Shown here piece after piece: positions 43,758 to 52,501 of a stretch of 64,000 nt of DNA. Source of the DNA: Fictibacillus sp. FJAT-27399 (GTDB taxonomy: Bacteria; Bacillota; Bacilli; Bacillales; Fictibacillaceae). The stretch covers positions 843,955 to 907,954 of the forward strand of contig NZ_LMVC01000001.1 of the NCBI RefSeq assembly GCF_001510655.1, read 5' to 3'. Below the pieces are notes generated by a model. The model worked only from the letters and a program-made list of their open reading frames with translations, searched no databases and was not told the origin of the DNA. The position numbers and the translations under genes are program-made. The first letter of the stretch is position 1. Each line of letters starts with the position of its first letter.

Positions 43758-44106
43758 ATGGCTGATGAAATTTTTGAAAACCCTAGATTGGCTGATATCT
43801 ATGATCCATTTGATTCAGACCGTTCTGATTTAGACGCTTAATAAGCGAATTGATATACCTGACAGTGGCGTTGTCGAAGGTTGGGTTGATGTTACCGATG
43901 TTCAAGGCTCATTGGTGTCTTTTCGATGGACTTATGTTTTTGAGAGCGATGGTGCAATAATCACATCAGACTCAACTTTGCGGTTTAGGAGTCTTAAGGA
44001 AATTAGCAAATCTCTTTGGGATGTAGGACTGTCTGTTGAAGGTGTAAGAGAAGCCCCTGATCGTCCAGGACTGGAATACGTTATTATTGCACACCACACC
44101 GCCTGA
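43758..44106 (+). pseudogene. SAM-dependent methyltransferase with central deletion
   Basis: ATG 43758 after GGGTGGGAGG encodes MADEIFENPRLADIYDPFDS and a few more residues, the usual N-terminus of a class I methyltransferase, and stops at 43841. A second frame then encodes SGVVEGWVDVTDVQGSLVSF, DSTLRFRSLKEISKSLWDVG and REAPDRPGLEYVII, the usual C-terminus. The SAM-binding core (about 130 residues) is missing between them. Confidence 0.8.
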
Positions 44107-44172
44107 CAGCTTAACTATGTTTAGGTGATAAGAAAAAGATCAATTGTTGTATATGATACTTTATCTTTATTA

Positions 44173-44262
44173 TCTTCCACAATCGGGTGCGTTAGCTGAA
44201 GATTGGAGCTGTCTATAAGGCAGCTTTTTCTTATGGAACTAAAGGGGCAGGTTAATTTAAGT
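44173..44262 (+). repeat. short intergenic repeat with terminator
   Basis: CTTCCACAATCGGGTGCGTT with AGCTGAAG, the terminator GGAGCTGTC-TATAA-GGCAGC plus T5, then ATGGAACTAAAGGGGCAGGT. This is the most complete copy: left half, terminator, right half. Confidence 0.7.
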
Positions 44263-44399
44263 GTAATTATTCACAATCTGTATTTCAAATGTCCTTTTCC
44301 TCCACACAAAAAGACTCCCATCACATGAAAAAGGAGAATGATTTCATTATGAAATCATCCCCTCAAATAGTTTGAAAATGCTTATAGTGATATTACTCC

Positions 44400-44792
44400 T
44401 CAATTACTAGCTAAACGTTTTTCAAATTCAGCCTTAAACAGCAGAATAGCATCAATATTTACAGCAAAATCGTGGTCACTGATATTAAAATTAGTTATAA
44501 ACTCGTCAGACTTCTCACGAATCATAATTGTCGGAAGGTTATTGTCTCCAATAGTTTCCAGAGTTACACTACTTCCATAAATATACCAGTTAGTTTCAGT
44601 AGGCTTATTTGCTGCATTTTTAGATAAATCATTTTTTATTATTTCGCATAAATTATCCATAAAATCTTCATTAAGATTAATGATTTTTCCATGCTCACCA
44701 TCAACTGATATATCAGCATCTCCATACCAAATATTCCTGCTTGCTCGCCTTCCTTCATTTGAAGTGTATGTTTCATCATACAAAATCTTCAT
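44400..44792 (-). CDS. small hypothetical protein
   Basis: The 130-residue soluble protein (MKILYDETYTSNEGRRASRN...) has no signal peptide or helix-turn-helix. I do not recognise its family. ATG 44792 is preferred over ATG 44798 because CGGAGG lies nine bases before it and only three before the other. It is a single gene among repeats; codon use looks like that of its neighbours. An immunity-type or phage-derived role is possible but not supported. Confidence 0.7.
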   Translation of the reverse strand: MKILYDETYTSNEGRRASRNIWYGDADISVDGEHGKIINLNEDFMDNLCEIIKNDLSKNAANKPTETNWYIYGSSVTLETIGDNNLPTIMIREKSDEFITNFNISDHDFAVNIDAILLFKAEFEKRLASN

Positions 44793-44934
44793 TTTCATTA
44801 ACCTCCGTAAAATAAAATTACTTTACACTATTTTACAACAATTAAAATTTTAAGCAAACTTGCTGTTAGTCTCACTAACTTGTAAGAGTCAGCAAGCTTC
44901 TTCTTTGTATAGACAGCGAACATTGTGAATAAAT

Positions 44935-44975
44935 GCACTTAAACTAACGGGGGGTGTTGGTTCAATAAAGCGAGG
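44935..44975 (+). repeat. short intergenic repeat, half element
   Basis: CACTTAAACTAACGGGGGGT and GTTGGTTCAATAAAG carry the CTAACGGG core without a terminator. The rest of 44799-45052 shows no gene. Confidence 0.5.
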
Positions 44976-45052
44976 TTATTACCAAAAATTACTTGTGCCT
45001 TACATTAGCTTGCAAAAATCATCCAATGATAAACTTATATTGGGTGAGTTAA

Positions 45053-45904
45053 TTGTTTGTATCTCCAATGTTACTGCAACGAATGGAAGAACCATTCAAT
45101 CATGACGATTTTATAAGTGAGCTTAAACTCGACGGAATCCGTTTAATCTATTCCCATATGGATTCTGTCAAACTATATACAAGGCATAAGAACGAGGTTA
45201 CGAAAAAGTTCCCTGAATTAATGGACTTGGGCATCCCTAAAGGCACGGTCCTAGATGGAGAACTAATCTTAACCGATCAAAATGGCCATCCTGATTTTGA
45301 GGCCATCATGAGCCGTTTTCAGATTGCGAGCCAGGACAGAATTCATCGCTTCTCCCGCAGTTGTCCTGTTCATTTCTGTGCCTTTGATATTCTGTATCAT
45401 GAAGGTGAATCTGTGATGAACCTTCCCTTGTTAGAAAGGAAAAAGTTATTGGATTCCGTGGTTAGCGAAAGTGAGTGTCTAACGCAAATCCGTTGGCTGA
45501 ACGGCAAAGGAATTGAGTTGTTTTCACTTTGCCAGGACAATGGGCTAGAAGGAATTGTCTTAAAGAAGGCAAGTTCCAAATATCAAAGCGATTACCGCTC
45601 TCCAGCATGGATAAAAGTCATCAATTATCAATATGAAGACGTATTTATCATGGGTCATCGTAGGAAGGAGTTTGGATGGATTCTTGGTAAGGGTATAGAA
45701 GTTAAGATGAATATGATGGGGGTTACCGAATTTGTGCCACCTATGGCTCGAATGAAATTTAATCAAATGATTGATGGTTTGGTTGCGAATGAAACAGAAG
45801 ATGTTGTCTATCTGAAACCAACGGTACGATGTACTGTAAAGTACAGGAACTACACTAAAGCGGGTTTGTTAAGAATGCCTGTTTTTGTGAAGTTTGCGAA
45901 CTAG
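45053..45904 (+). CDS. stand-alone ATP-dependent DNA ligase
   Basis: The 283-residue protein has the nucleotidyltransferase motif I ELKLDGIRLIY (lysine adenylated by ATP), LDGELIL (motif III), FCAFDILY, EGIVLKK (motif IV) and an OB-fold part with WIKV (motif V). It resembles the ligase domain of LigD/YkoU without the polymerase and phosphoesterase domains; no Ku gene is adjacent. It may act in end joining or repair in spores. It starts with TTG 45053 after GGTGAG. Confidence 0.88.
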   Translation: MFVSPMLLQRMEEPFNHDDFISELKLDGIRLIYSHMDSVKLYTRHKNEVTKKFPELMDLGIPKGTVLDGELILTDQNGHPDFEAIMSRFQIASQDRIHRFSRSCPVHFCAFDILYHEGESVMNLPLLERKKLLDSVVSESECLTQIRWLNGKGIELFSLCQDNGLEGIVLKKASSKYQSDYRSPAWIKVINYQYEDVFIMGHRRKEFGWILGKGIEVKMNMMGVTEFVPPMARMKFNQMIDGLVANETEDVVYLKPTVRCTVKYRNYTKAGLLRMPVFVKFAN

Positions 45905-45989
45905 AAGTTTAAAGGACGGTGCATCTAAGTGGGTGCTCTGTTTATTTTAGATATTGAATATTTATTAAATACTGGAAGGAGAAAAACTA

Positions 45990-46826
45990 ATGGAAAAGCA
46001 GCAGCAACAAGAGATTACGGAGTATATCATCCGCCACAGAGAAGAGTTTCAAAATAAGCTGTTATCCGAGGCTGTGGAAGTCGCAGGTAAAATACATGAT
46101 ATTTTACAGTCAGGAAATATTGATCTTTTGAAAAACGCTGAGAAGATGGTAAAGTATGTGGTAAAAGGGAAAGAGACCGAACTTATTTCTTTTGCTGAGC
46201 AAGAGGGAGTGGCCTGGGCAGAGCATTCTTTAACCCTTACTCTTAAGCTGGAGTGGGTACATGCGATTAGAAGGACGATATGGCACTATCTGTTTGAATA
46301 TGATCAACAGAACACACATGGACTCAGCATTTCAGAATATAGAGATTCGTTTTTTAAGATGGAGATGCGGATCAATGACGGCCTCGATAAATTTCTTAAT
46401 AGTTTTTTCCTAAGCTATTCGGCTTATAAAGATGAATTAATCAACGCTCAGCGAAAAATGGTTGAACATTTATCGGTTCCTATTATACCGATCAGTCCTC
46501 AAATAGCGGTTCTTCCTCTAATCGGCGTGATTGATGTGTACCGTATCGATACCATTGAAGAAAAAGTATTAACGGATATTTCGAAGATGAAAGTACGGAC
46601 GTTAATTTTGGATCTATCAGGCATTACAGATATGGATATTGAGGTAATCCACCATTTTCAAAGAATGATGAGTGGCGTTTCCTTGATGGGATGTGAGGCG
46701 GTCATTACGGGTCTGCGTGCAGAACTCGTCAGGAAAATGATTCATTTGGATGTTTCTTTTGATGAGTATGCATCAACTAAAGGTACGCTTCAGCAAACAT
46801 TAACCGATTATTTTCAGGAACTGTGA
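45990..46826 (+). CDS. RsbR-family stressosome paralogue (STAS domain)
   Basis: The 278-residue protein has a non-heme-globin-like helical N-terminal sensor domain (residues 1-150) and a C-terminal STAS domain (PISPQIAVLPLIGVIDVYRI to TDYFQEL). RsbR paralogues form the stressosome that controls sigma-B through RsbT. By memory alignment to RsbRA, the two phospho-acceptor threonines are replaced: the first by Val in GVIDVYR, the second by Ile in LSGITDMDIEV. If so, RsbT cannot phosphorylate it in the usual way. RBS GAAGGAGA. It lies far from any rsb operon gene here. Confidence 0.88.
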   Translation: MEKQQQQEITEYIIRHREEFQNKLLSEAVEVAGKIHDILQSGNIDLLKNAEKMVKYVVKGKETELISFAEQEGVAWAEHSLTLTLKLEWVHAIRRTIWHYLFEYDQQNTHGLSISEYRDSFFKMEMRINDGLDKFLNSFFLSYSAYKDELINAQRKMVEHLSVPIIPISPQIAVLPLIGVIDVYRIDTIEEKVLTDISKMKVRTLILDLSGITDMDIEVIHHFQRMMSGVSLMGCEAVITGLRAELVRKMIHLDVSFDEYASTKGTLQQTLTDYFQEL

Positions 46827-46994
46827 CCAACTTTATTTATTACTTTCTTTTTTGGGGGGAAGGAATTATCCTTCCTTTCATTATGAAAGTATCTAAGGGA
46901 TATGATATCGATAGGGAATGGTTTGATTTCGGTGGGGACACTGGTATTAGAAATCCCTCTCTTTTTTTACGCTGTTTTAGCATTGTAGCCTTCT

Positions 46995-47030
46995 AAATCT
47001 TATTCAACTAACTGGCAAGATAGATGAAGA
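46995..47030 (+). repeat. short intergenic repeat, half element
   Basis: CTTATTCAACTAACTGGCAA with GATAGATGAAGAAG is a diverged right half of the CTAACGGG family. Confidence 0.5.
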
Positions 47031-47105
47031 AGCAATGCCTTTCTTTGGACCTTGTTTGTGAAACTGTCTATCAGTTCGACTTAAACGATATAATCTATTT
47101 AAGAT

Positions 47106-47136
47106 AAGTTCGTCAAAATATTGACGAACTTTTTTA
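47106..47136 (+). terminator. intrinsic terminator
   Basis: AAGTTCGTCAA-aata-TTGACGAACTT with a T run; perfect 11-base stem. The stretch 46827-47105 otherwise holds a weak GGAAGGA hairpin and no gene. Confidence 0.85.
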
Positions 47137-47148
47137 ATGTTAAATGAG

Positions 47149-47550
47149 TCACTGTGAATCAATTTTCAAACTTGTCTGGACTTCTGAAAATATAAAATGT
47201 GTAACAGTTGAAGCAAATGGATTTACAGTCTCAATGAATTCTTCTGCTTTAGAAAAATTTTCAAATTGCATTTTAAGCATATAGCAAGCATTACCCGCTA
47301 TTCGGTAACAAAAATCAACATTAGGAAGACTTTCTATGCAGTTCTTAAATCGTTTATAGTCCCCATTTTTTACTGTTGCCTCTATTATACATTGAATAGG
47401 TAGTCCTAATTTTTCATAGTCAATTTCTAAAGTATACTTTTTTATTATTCCGAATAACTCCATTCGTCTTACTCGTTCAGTTACGGATGGAGAGGATAAA
47501 TTAATTTTACTCCCGAACAACAAGTGGAATATTCCTTTGAATAAAAACAC
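47149..47550 (-). pseudogene. Lrp/AsnC-family regulator, 5'-truncated
   Basis: The frame has the recognition-helix part SSPSVTERVRRMELFGIIKK and a complete RAM/AsnC effector domain (GLPIQCIIEATVKNGDYKRF to HFIFSEVQTSL). The first helices of the HTH are replaced by unrelated MFLFKGIFHLLFGSK, starting at a GTG with no ribosome binding site and directly behind a terminator hairpin. The truncation removes half of the DNA-binding domain, so the gene is most likely dead. Confidence 0.75.
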
Positions 47551-47555
47551 ACATA

Positions 47556-47587
47556 AAAAACAGCAGCGTATCGCTGCTGTTTTTTAA
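47556..47587. terminator. bidirectional hairpin
   Basis: AAAAAACAGCAGCG-TAT-CGCTGCTGTTTTTT is a perfect terminator in both directions and marks the breakpoint of the AsnC remnant. Confidence 0.85.
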
Positions 47588-47669
47588 CAAATTAGATGGC
47601 GTTTGAAAAGCGAGTTGAACATGATGATACAGCCATCTTTTTTCTTAGTTCCCGAACATTAACCCTTCA

Positions 47670-48275
47670 CTATTCCTCTTCATTTCCTCCGTAAATAATA
47701 TGACCGTTTGAATCATAAACTGTTGACTTAACTGGCAATTTAATTTTATCTTTCGATGTAACATACCAAAACCACAATGGAGCCGTACCTGGTCCTCCGT
47801 TCATACCAGCCAAGTCGTCCCGAATGAAAAATTTATTGGGCTGTATATTGTCTTGACTATTTATAATGATGGTCTTTGCCTTGTCTCTGGCAAACCCGTA
47901 TAGAATAGAGAAATCCTTTTGGATATCATTTCCAACTCTCGAGGTTATGGGTCCGTTTTCTTCTTTTTCCTCTCTGAATTCTTGGAAATCCAATCCTGGA
48001 ATCATTTTTACCATTTCGGTATGGTCTTTGCTGATAAGAACAGGAAGGATTCCGAATTCAGTCTCTACAAAGGCCAAATTTGAATTCATATCAATCAAAC
48101 GAATTTGTTTGCATTCCATATGTTTTGCTGATACTTTTGAACAGATTATATCTTCCAAGGATGCATTACCAGGACTAGGTGCATGACTAGGTACAGAGCT
48201 AGGACGTGATGAAAAAAAATAAAAGACCACAATTAACCCTAAACAAAGCAAAGCTGCTAAAATTTTTTTACTAAT
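47670..48275 (-). CDS. membrane-anchored or secreted hypothetical protein with apparent AUU start
   Basis: The protein has an N-terminal SKKILAALLCLGLIVVFYFF signal or anchor segment, a Ser/Pro-rich linker and a soluble domain with RLIDMNSNLAFVETEFGILP and a C-terminal WFWYVTSKDKIKLPV. No family recognised. The first canonical start (TTG 48251) would cut off the basic residues of the signal and has no ribosome binding site. ATT 48275, eight bases after GGGGGG and just after a stop codon, restores an ideal signal sequence. About 201 residues. Confidence 0.65.
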   Translation of the reverse strand: MSKKILAALLCLGLIVVFYFFSSRPSSVPSHAPSPGNASLEDIICSKVSAKHMECKQIRLIDMNSNLAFVETEFGILPVLISKDHTEMVKMIPGLDFQEFREEKEENGPITSRVGNDIQKDFSILYGFARDKAKTIIINSQDNIQPNKFFIRDDLAGMNGGPGTAPLWFWYVTSKDKIKLPVKSTVYDSNGHIIYGGNEEE

Positions 48276-48352
48276 CTAAATCGCCCCCCAAAATTTTATA
48301 TTATTCAGACAATTAAATTATAAACCTCCTGTTTGTAGAAGGTTATCAATTA

Positions 48353-48679
48353 ATGGAAAGTAATAAAAAAGAAGCTAGTGCTGGATTGGTTGAGCTAATT
48401 GGTGAAAGTCCTGTACCAGATAAGGGGAGAGAGTACGGTGTAATGGTTTATTACTACAACGCTAAAAAAAGGAGAAGATTGTTAAGTGCTGCACCTCGGC
48501 GAAAACATGATCACATACATATTGTAATATTTTCACATTTATCTAGAGAAATTCTTGCAAGCAACCAGTTTGATTTAGGAAACTCTAAGGATCCCCAACC
48601 AGATATAAAAATTCATTCAAAAGAAGAAATAACGAGGCTAATTAATCTTATTAAACAACATTGGCAAAAATTCAAATAG
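48353..48679 (+). CDS. small basic hypothetical protein
   Basis: The 108-residue protein has a YGVMVYYYNAKKRRRLLSAA and RRKHDHIHIVIFSHLSRE core and a helical C-terminus (EEITRLINLIKQHW). I do not recognise the family. A broken copy of its middle third is at 36342-36450, so the gene or its region was duplicated. The ribosome binding site (GAAGGT) is weak. Confidence 0.65.
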   Translation: MESNKKEASAGLVELIGESPVPDKGREYGVMVYYYNAKKRRRLLSAAPRRKHDHIHIVIFSHLSREILASNQFDLGNSKDPQPDIKIHSKEEITRLINLIKQHWQKFK

Positions 48680-48722
48680 GCTGCTTGCTTTAGGATCGTT
48701 TATATCTTAATTATTAGAAATT

Positions 48723-48870
48723 ACCTTATTCAACTTACGGGGCAGATAAGAAGTTTTTTTGCAATTGTGTTGAATAAGTTAATATATGTAAATTGTTTTT
48801 ACAAAGGGGTGCTTTTCTTCAAGGCTGGAGGTGGCACTTTTTCTTAAACTAACGTAAAACAGTTTAGTGG
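48723..48870 (+). repeat. short intergenic repeats, two adjoining elements
   Basis: CTTATTCAACTTACGGGGCA (48724) is followed at 48805 by AAAGGGGTGCTTTTCTTCAA, a GGCTGGAGGTGGCAC hairpin region, T5 and CTTAAACTAACGTAAAAC. Both halves of the family occur. Confidence 0.55.
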
Positions 48871-48899
48871 TATAAACAGATAAAGTATAGGGGTTGAAG

Positions 48900-49388
48900 A
48901 TGATGGAAAAAGAGCTATACAAAGCAATTGAATTACGGAAAGGTGGAAACCATAAAGAATCCAACAAATTACTTATGAAACTGGTACAGGAGTTTCCTGA
49001 TGATGCATCGATAAACTATCAATGTGCATGGAGTTTTGATTTATTAGGGGAAGAATCGAAAGCAGTCCCCTTTTACGAAAATGCAATTAAATTAGGGTTG
49101 TCTTCAAAGGACCTGGAGGGAGCCTTATTGGGATTAGGGAGTACATATAGAACATTAGGAGAATATGAAAAGTCCAAAAGTACATTTCTAAAGGGAATTG
49201 AATCATTTCCAAACAATAAAGCAATTCAAATCTTCTATTCGATGACCTTATATAATTTGAACGAACATAGTAAAGCGATGGAGTTATTATTAAAATGCTT
49301 AACAGATACAACAACAGACGATGAAATTTTAGGTTATAAAAAAGCAATTGATTTCTACTCGAATAAATTAGATGAAATTTGGGAGTAG
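48900..49388 (+). CDS. tetratricopeptide-repeat protein
   Basis: The 162-residue all-helical protein has about four TPR units (KLVQEFPDDASINYQCAWSF, KAVPFYENAIKLGL, LGLGSTYRTLGEYEKSKSTF, YSMTLYNLNEHSKAMELL). It is a protein-protein interaction module without an attached effector domain. ATG 48900 follows AGGGG; TTG 48894 and ATG 48903 are alternatives. Single gene; partner unknown. Confidence 0.87.
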   Translation: MMEKELYKAIELRKGGNHKESNKLLMKLVQEFPDDASINYQCAWSFDLLGEESKAVPFYENAIKLGLSSKDLEGALLGLGSTYRTLGEYEKSKSTFLKGIESFPNNKAIQIFYSMTLYNLNEHSKAMELLLKCLTDTTTDDEILGYKKAIDFYSNKLDEIWE

Positions 49389-49401
49389 TTTGTGAAAAGA
49401 T

Positions 49402-49440
49402 GTACTTAAAGTAACGGGTGTATTAATTGAACAAGTGTGT
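49402..49440 (+). repeat. short intergenic repeat, half element
   Basis: GTACTTAAAGTAACGGGTGT with ATTAATTGAACAAG is a left-half copy directly after the TPR gene. Confidence 0.5.
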
Positions 49441-49467
49441 TGTAGCTCACACCAGCGTTTAAATTTT

Positions 49468-49500
49468 AAAGTCTCGTCATAAATTTATGACAAGACTTTT
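49468..49500 (+). terminator. terminator after the TPR gene
   Basis: AAAGTCT-c-GTCAT pairs with ATGAC-a-AGACTTT. The 350 bases that follow contain no gene that I can support. Confidence 0.75.
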
Positions 49501-49847
49501 AACGTCTTTGTGAAACTAATTGTGGTGCTAATTAGGCTGCTGTTTTGGGTTTCGCACTCCAAAACGGATCCCGTTACTTATATTTCTTATGACTTTACAG
49601 TCGAATTTCTTTTCGCTAGCAATATAAGAAACCGAATCATTTCAATCCAAACCAGAAAGGGACTGTAATGAAAAAGAGGCAAAGATAAATAATACCTAAT
49701 TTTGTGTTTTTTTAGTTAACATAATATATATTCTAGGAAGCTATGCAGAATAGAACAAAATCTGTATCAATCGTTAAGTTTACTACTGAAATTGAGACGA
49801 AAATAAAAAATGATACAAAAATGCTCTCAAAATTTTTTCGGATTGTT

Positions 49848-49997
49848 TTATTTACTTTTCAATTGAACCAGCTGCAGTTGTTCATATAGAGATCGACTTA
49901 GTGCTCTAACTGCTTCTGGGTGCAAAAAAGCTTCTGGCTCATCTATCAGTAATAACTTATTGTCACTTTCACCCATGAGCTGCTTTTTCATAGCAGC
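49848..49997 (-). pseudogene. AAA/ABC-type ATPase fragment (Walker B region)
   Basis: The frame carries MKKQLMGESDNKLLLIDEPE and AFLHPEAVRALSRSLYEQL, the Walker B and following helix of OLD/RecF-like ATPases found in phage-defence and repair genes. Nothing of the Walker A half is present and a terminator hairpin (49998-50025) cuts the frame upstream. Confidence 0.75.
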
Positions 49998-50025
49998 AAA
50001 AAGACGGAGAAAAATCCGTCTTTTT
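49998..50025. terminator. bidirectional hairpin
   Basis: AAAAAGACGGA and TCCGTCTTTTT form a perfect stem with T or A runs on both sides. Confidence 0.8.
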
Positions 50026-50138
50026 GTGTTCAATTCTATTTTTGGTACATCCTTCAATCCGTTCCATTATTCCACTATCTTTAATGTTATAATTGCTAAA
50101 TATTAATCTACATGCAAATTTTAAGGAAGTGATGACGG

Positions 50139-51359
50139 ATGGAACGTTGGAAAAGAAATATGTGGGTTTTATGGATCGGAGTTTTTTTCACTTCGGCCAG
50201 TTATTCTATGGTTATCCCCTTTTTGCCTCTGTTTCTTCTTCAGATTGGTGTGCACCATCACACCGAGATCTGGGCGGGAGTATTATTTAGTGCAGCATTT
50301 TTGGCAGGTGCCATCTCCTCACCTTATTGGGGCCTTTTAGCGGACAAATATGGAAGAAAGCCTATGATCATTAGAGCTGGTTTTTCTCTTTTTGTCATTT
50401 ATACACTTACCGCCTTTGTGAACAATCCTTATGAATTGCTGCTTCTGCGAATCATGCAAGGGCTTTTAACAGGATTCATCCCGGGAGCCATCGCTCTAAT
50501 TGGTACGAATACACCAAAGAAGAATGTAGGATACGCCCTGGCAATGATATCGACAGCAACGGCTTCAGGCGGGATCATCGGACCTCTCCTCGGGGGCGGT
50601 ATATCCACATTAGTCGGAAACAGATGGTCGTTTGCCAGCGGAGGATTATTGGTACTATTTTCTACGATTCTCGTAATCTTTATGGTAACAGAGGATAATT
50701 TCACCCCCAGTACAACGAGAGGTTCGGTCATTAATGATATCAAAACAGCGGGAGCTAACCGCCCATTTATGATTGTCTTATTATTAACGATGGTGACCGT
50801 CTGTTCGCTTATGACCATTGAGCCTGTCTTACCTTTATACATAAAAAAATTAGGAGGCTCTGTCCAAAATATTTCATTCCTGGCAGGCGTGATCTTTTCT
50901 TTACCTGGAATTGCAAGTATTTTATTCGGAGCGTTTTGGGGTAAAGTTGCAGATAAAATCGGGTTTCGCACGGTTTTAATTATTGGATTATGCGGGGGCG
51001 GACTTGGTACTTTAGCACAAATTTTATTTCACGGGATCTGGGGATTCTCCATCGTACGTTTTATGTTCGGCATCTTTTTCTGCGCAGTTTTTCCTGCATT
51101 AAATGGTCTGGTTGTAAAACTAACACCCGATGATTTTAGAGGCAGGGCCTTTGGACTGAATCAAACCGCGAATCAAATCGGAGGAATGCTTGGTCCTGTC
51201 CTGGGCGGTTTTATTGGTGGAATTTTCACAATTCACATCGTATTTCTAGTAACAGGAATCTTTCTCTTGATTGCTATGGGAATCGCATGGACGTCAAATT
51301 GGGAGAATACAAGCCCAAAAAGACAAGGAAAATTCAGAAGTACCTCTACCTCAGTATAG
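50139..51359 (+). CDS. MFS multidrug exporter (MdtG/YttB type)
   Basis: The 406-residue protein has twelve membrane helices, the A motif GLLADKYGRKPMIIRAG, and motif C of drug:H+ antiporters (GGIIGPLLGGG) in helix five. Substrates are probably lipophilic drugs, but are unknown. The start follows AAGGAAGTGAT. A TATAAT lies at 50088-50093. It ends at a bidirectional terminator shared with the minus-strand operon. Confidence 0.88.
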   Translation: MERWKRNMWVLWIGVFFTSASYSMVIPFLPLFLLQIGVHHHTEIWAGVLFSAAFLAGAISSPYWGLLADKYGRKPMIIRAGFSLFVIYTLTAFVNNPYELLLLRIMQGLLTGFIPGAIALIGTNTPKKNVGYALAMISTATASGGIIGPLLGGGISTLVGNRWSFASGGLLVLFSTILVIFMVTEDNFTPSTTRGSVINDIKTAGANRPFMIVLLLTMVTVCSLMTIEPVLPLYIKKLGGSVQNISFLAGVIFSLPGIASILFGAFWGKVADKIGFRTVLIIGLCGGGLGTLAQILFHGIWGFSIVRFMFGIFFCAVFPALNGLVVKLTPDDFRGRAFGLNQTANQIGGMLGPVLGGFIGGIFTIHIVFLVTGIFLLIAMGIAWTSNWENTSPKRQGKFRSTSTSV

Positions 51360-51392
51360 CCCCTTATCAGTACATATTTTGCAATATCATTC

Positions 51393-51432
51393 AAACACCC
51401 CTGTCGAATTTCGATATTCGACAGGGGTGTTT
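51393..51432. terminator. bidirectional terminator between convergent operons
   Basis: AAACACCCCTGTCGAAT and ATTCGACAGGGGTGTTT form a 17-base perfect stem. Confidence 0.88.
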
Positions 51433-51476
51433 ATGTCTGAGAATTGTCCTGGAGTAAAGGAAAGCTATAGGACGGT

Positions 51477-52418
51477 TTAATACCCTCTTTTAAAATCAAC
51501 CTTATTATGTAGCACCCTGTTTTCTTCAATCATTTTTAGTGTTTCTACAAAACAGGCTGCACCCTCCTCAGGTGTGGTAACTGCTGAGATATGGGGAGTG
51601 ATATGAACATCGGGATGATTCCAAAATGGGTGGTCGTCTGGCGGCGGCTCATGGTTAAATACATCGAGCACAGCAAATCTGACTTGACCTGAATCTAGAG
51701 CATGAATCATCGCATCATTATCAACCGATGCACCTCTTCCTACATTTATAAAACCCGCATCAGTTAAATGATGAAAGAACTGCCCATCAAAGAAATTGGC
51801 TGTTTGTTCGGTCAACGGTAAAGTATTAAGGATGTAGTCCATTTCAGCTAACTGTGAAAAATGGGCATCTACAGTCATAACCTCTTTAAAATATTCTTTT
51901 TTCTTCCCGCTTAAAGAGACCCCATAGACTTCCATCCCAAATCCTGAGAAAATCTTTGCAGCCGTTTGGCCGATCTCACCGGTTCCATAAACCATGGTTT
52001 TTTGTTTATTTAATAATTTTGGTGAAATGGGATGCCATTTTTTTTGGTGTCTTAATTCTTGAAATTGGTCATGTAACTGTACATCCTTAAGTATGTAGCT
52101 CAAGCAATACTCGGCAATTCTTTGTCCAAAGGAACAAATTGTTCTGGTTAATAAGACATCTTCGTTCCACTGTTTTTTGTATAAAAAACAGTCAACACCC
52201 GCTCCAAGGGAGTGTACCCATTTTACTGAACTATAGTCAAAATCGGACTTCAAATTAAAGGAAGCATAAGCATCAGCCCACGCAAGATCCTCCTGCGTCA
52301 TCTGTTCTTCAGGCAGAAAACGGAAATCTTTTTGTAAATCTTCCTTTTCTATAATAGTCTTAAGTTCTTCGTACATGGAGCTTACGACTAGTAATTTATT
52401 TATATTAATTTTTCTCAC
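51477..52418 (-). CDS. D-isomer-specific 2-hydroxyacid dehydrogenase
   Basis: The 313-residue protein has the NAD-binding VYGTGEIGQTAAKIF motif, the active-site arginine region INVGRGASVD, catalytic glutamate in FNHEPPPDDHP and histidine in HITPHISAVTTPEE. It would reduce a 2-oxoacid or oxidise a 2-hydroxyacid; the substrate is unknown. The GTG at 52418 has its G-rich site almost touching it; an ATT or ATA a few codons later would be better placed. It is the last gene of the minus-strand CoA operon, 83 bases after the preceding gene. Confidence 0.85.
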   Translation of the reverse strand: MRKININKLLVVSSMYEELKTIIEKEDLQKDFRFLPEEQMTQEDLAWADAYASFNLKSDFDYSSVKWVHSLGAGVDCFLYKKQWNEDVLLTRTICSFGQRIAEYCLSYILKDVQLHDQFQELRHQKKWHPISPKLLNKQKTMVYGTGEIGQTAAKIFSGFGMEVYGVSLSGKKKEYFKEVMTVDAHFSQLAEMDYILNTLPLTEQTANFFDGQFFHHLTDAGFINVGRGASVDNDAMIHALDSGQVRFAVLDVFNHEPPPDDHPFWNHPDVHITPHISAVTTPEEGAACFVETLKMIEENRVLHNKVDFKRGY

Positions 52419-52501
52419 CCCTTTTTCATAAACAATAATTGGATGACTTCATTATAATCCAGAATGTCAAAACAGGAGTGTTTATCTCTTTCCATTTTAA
52501 T

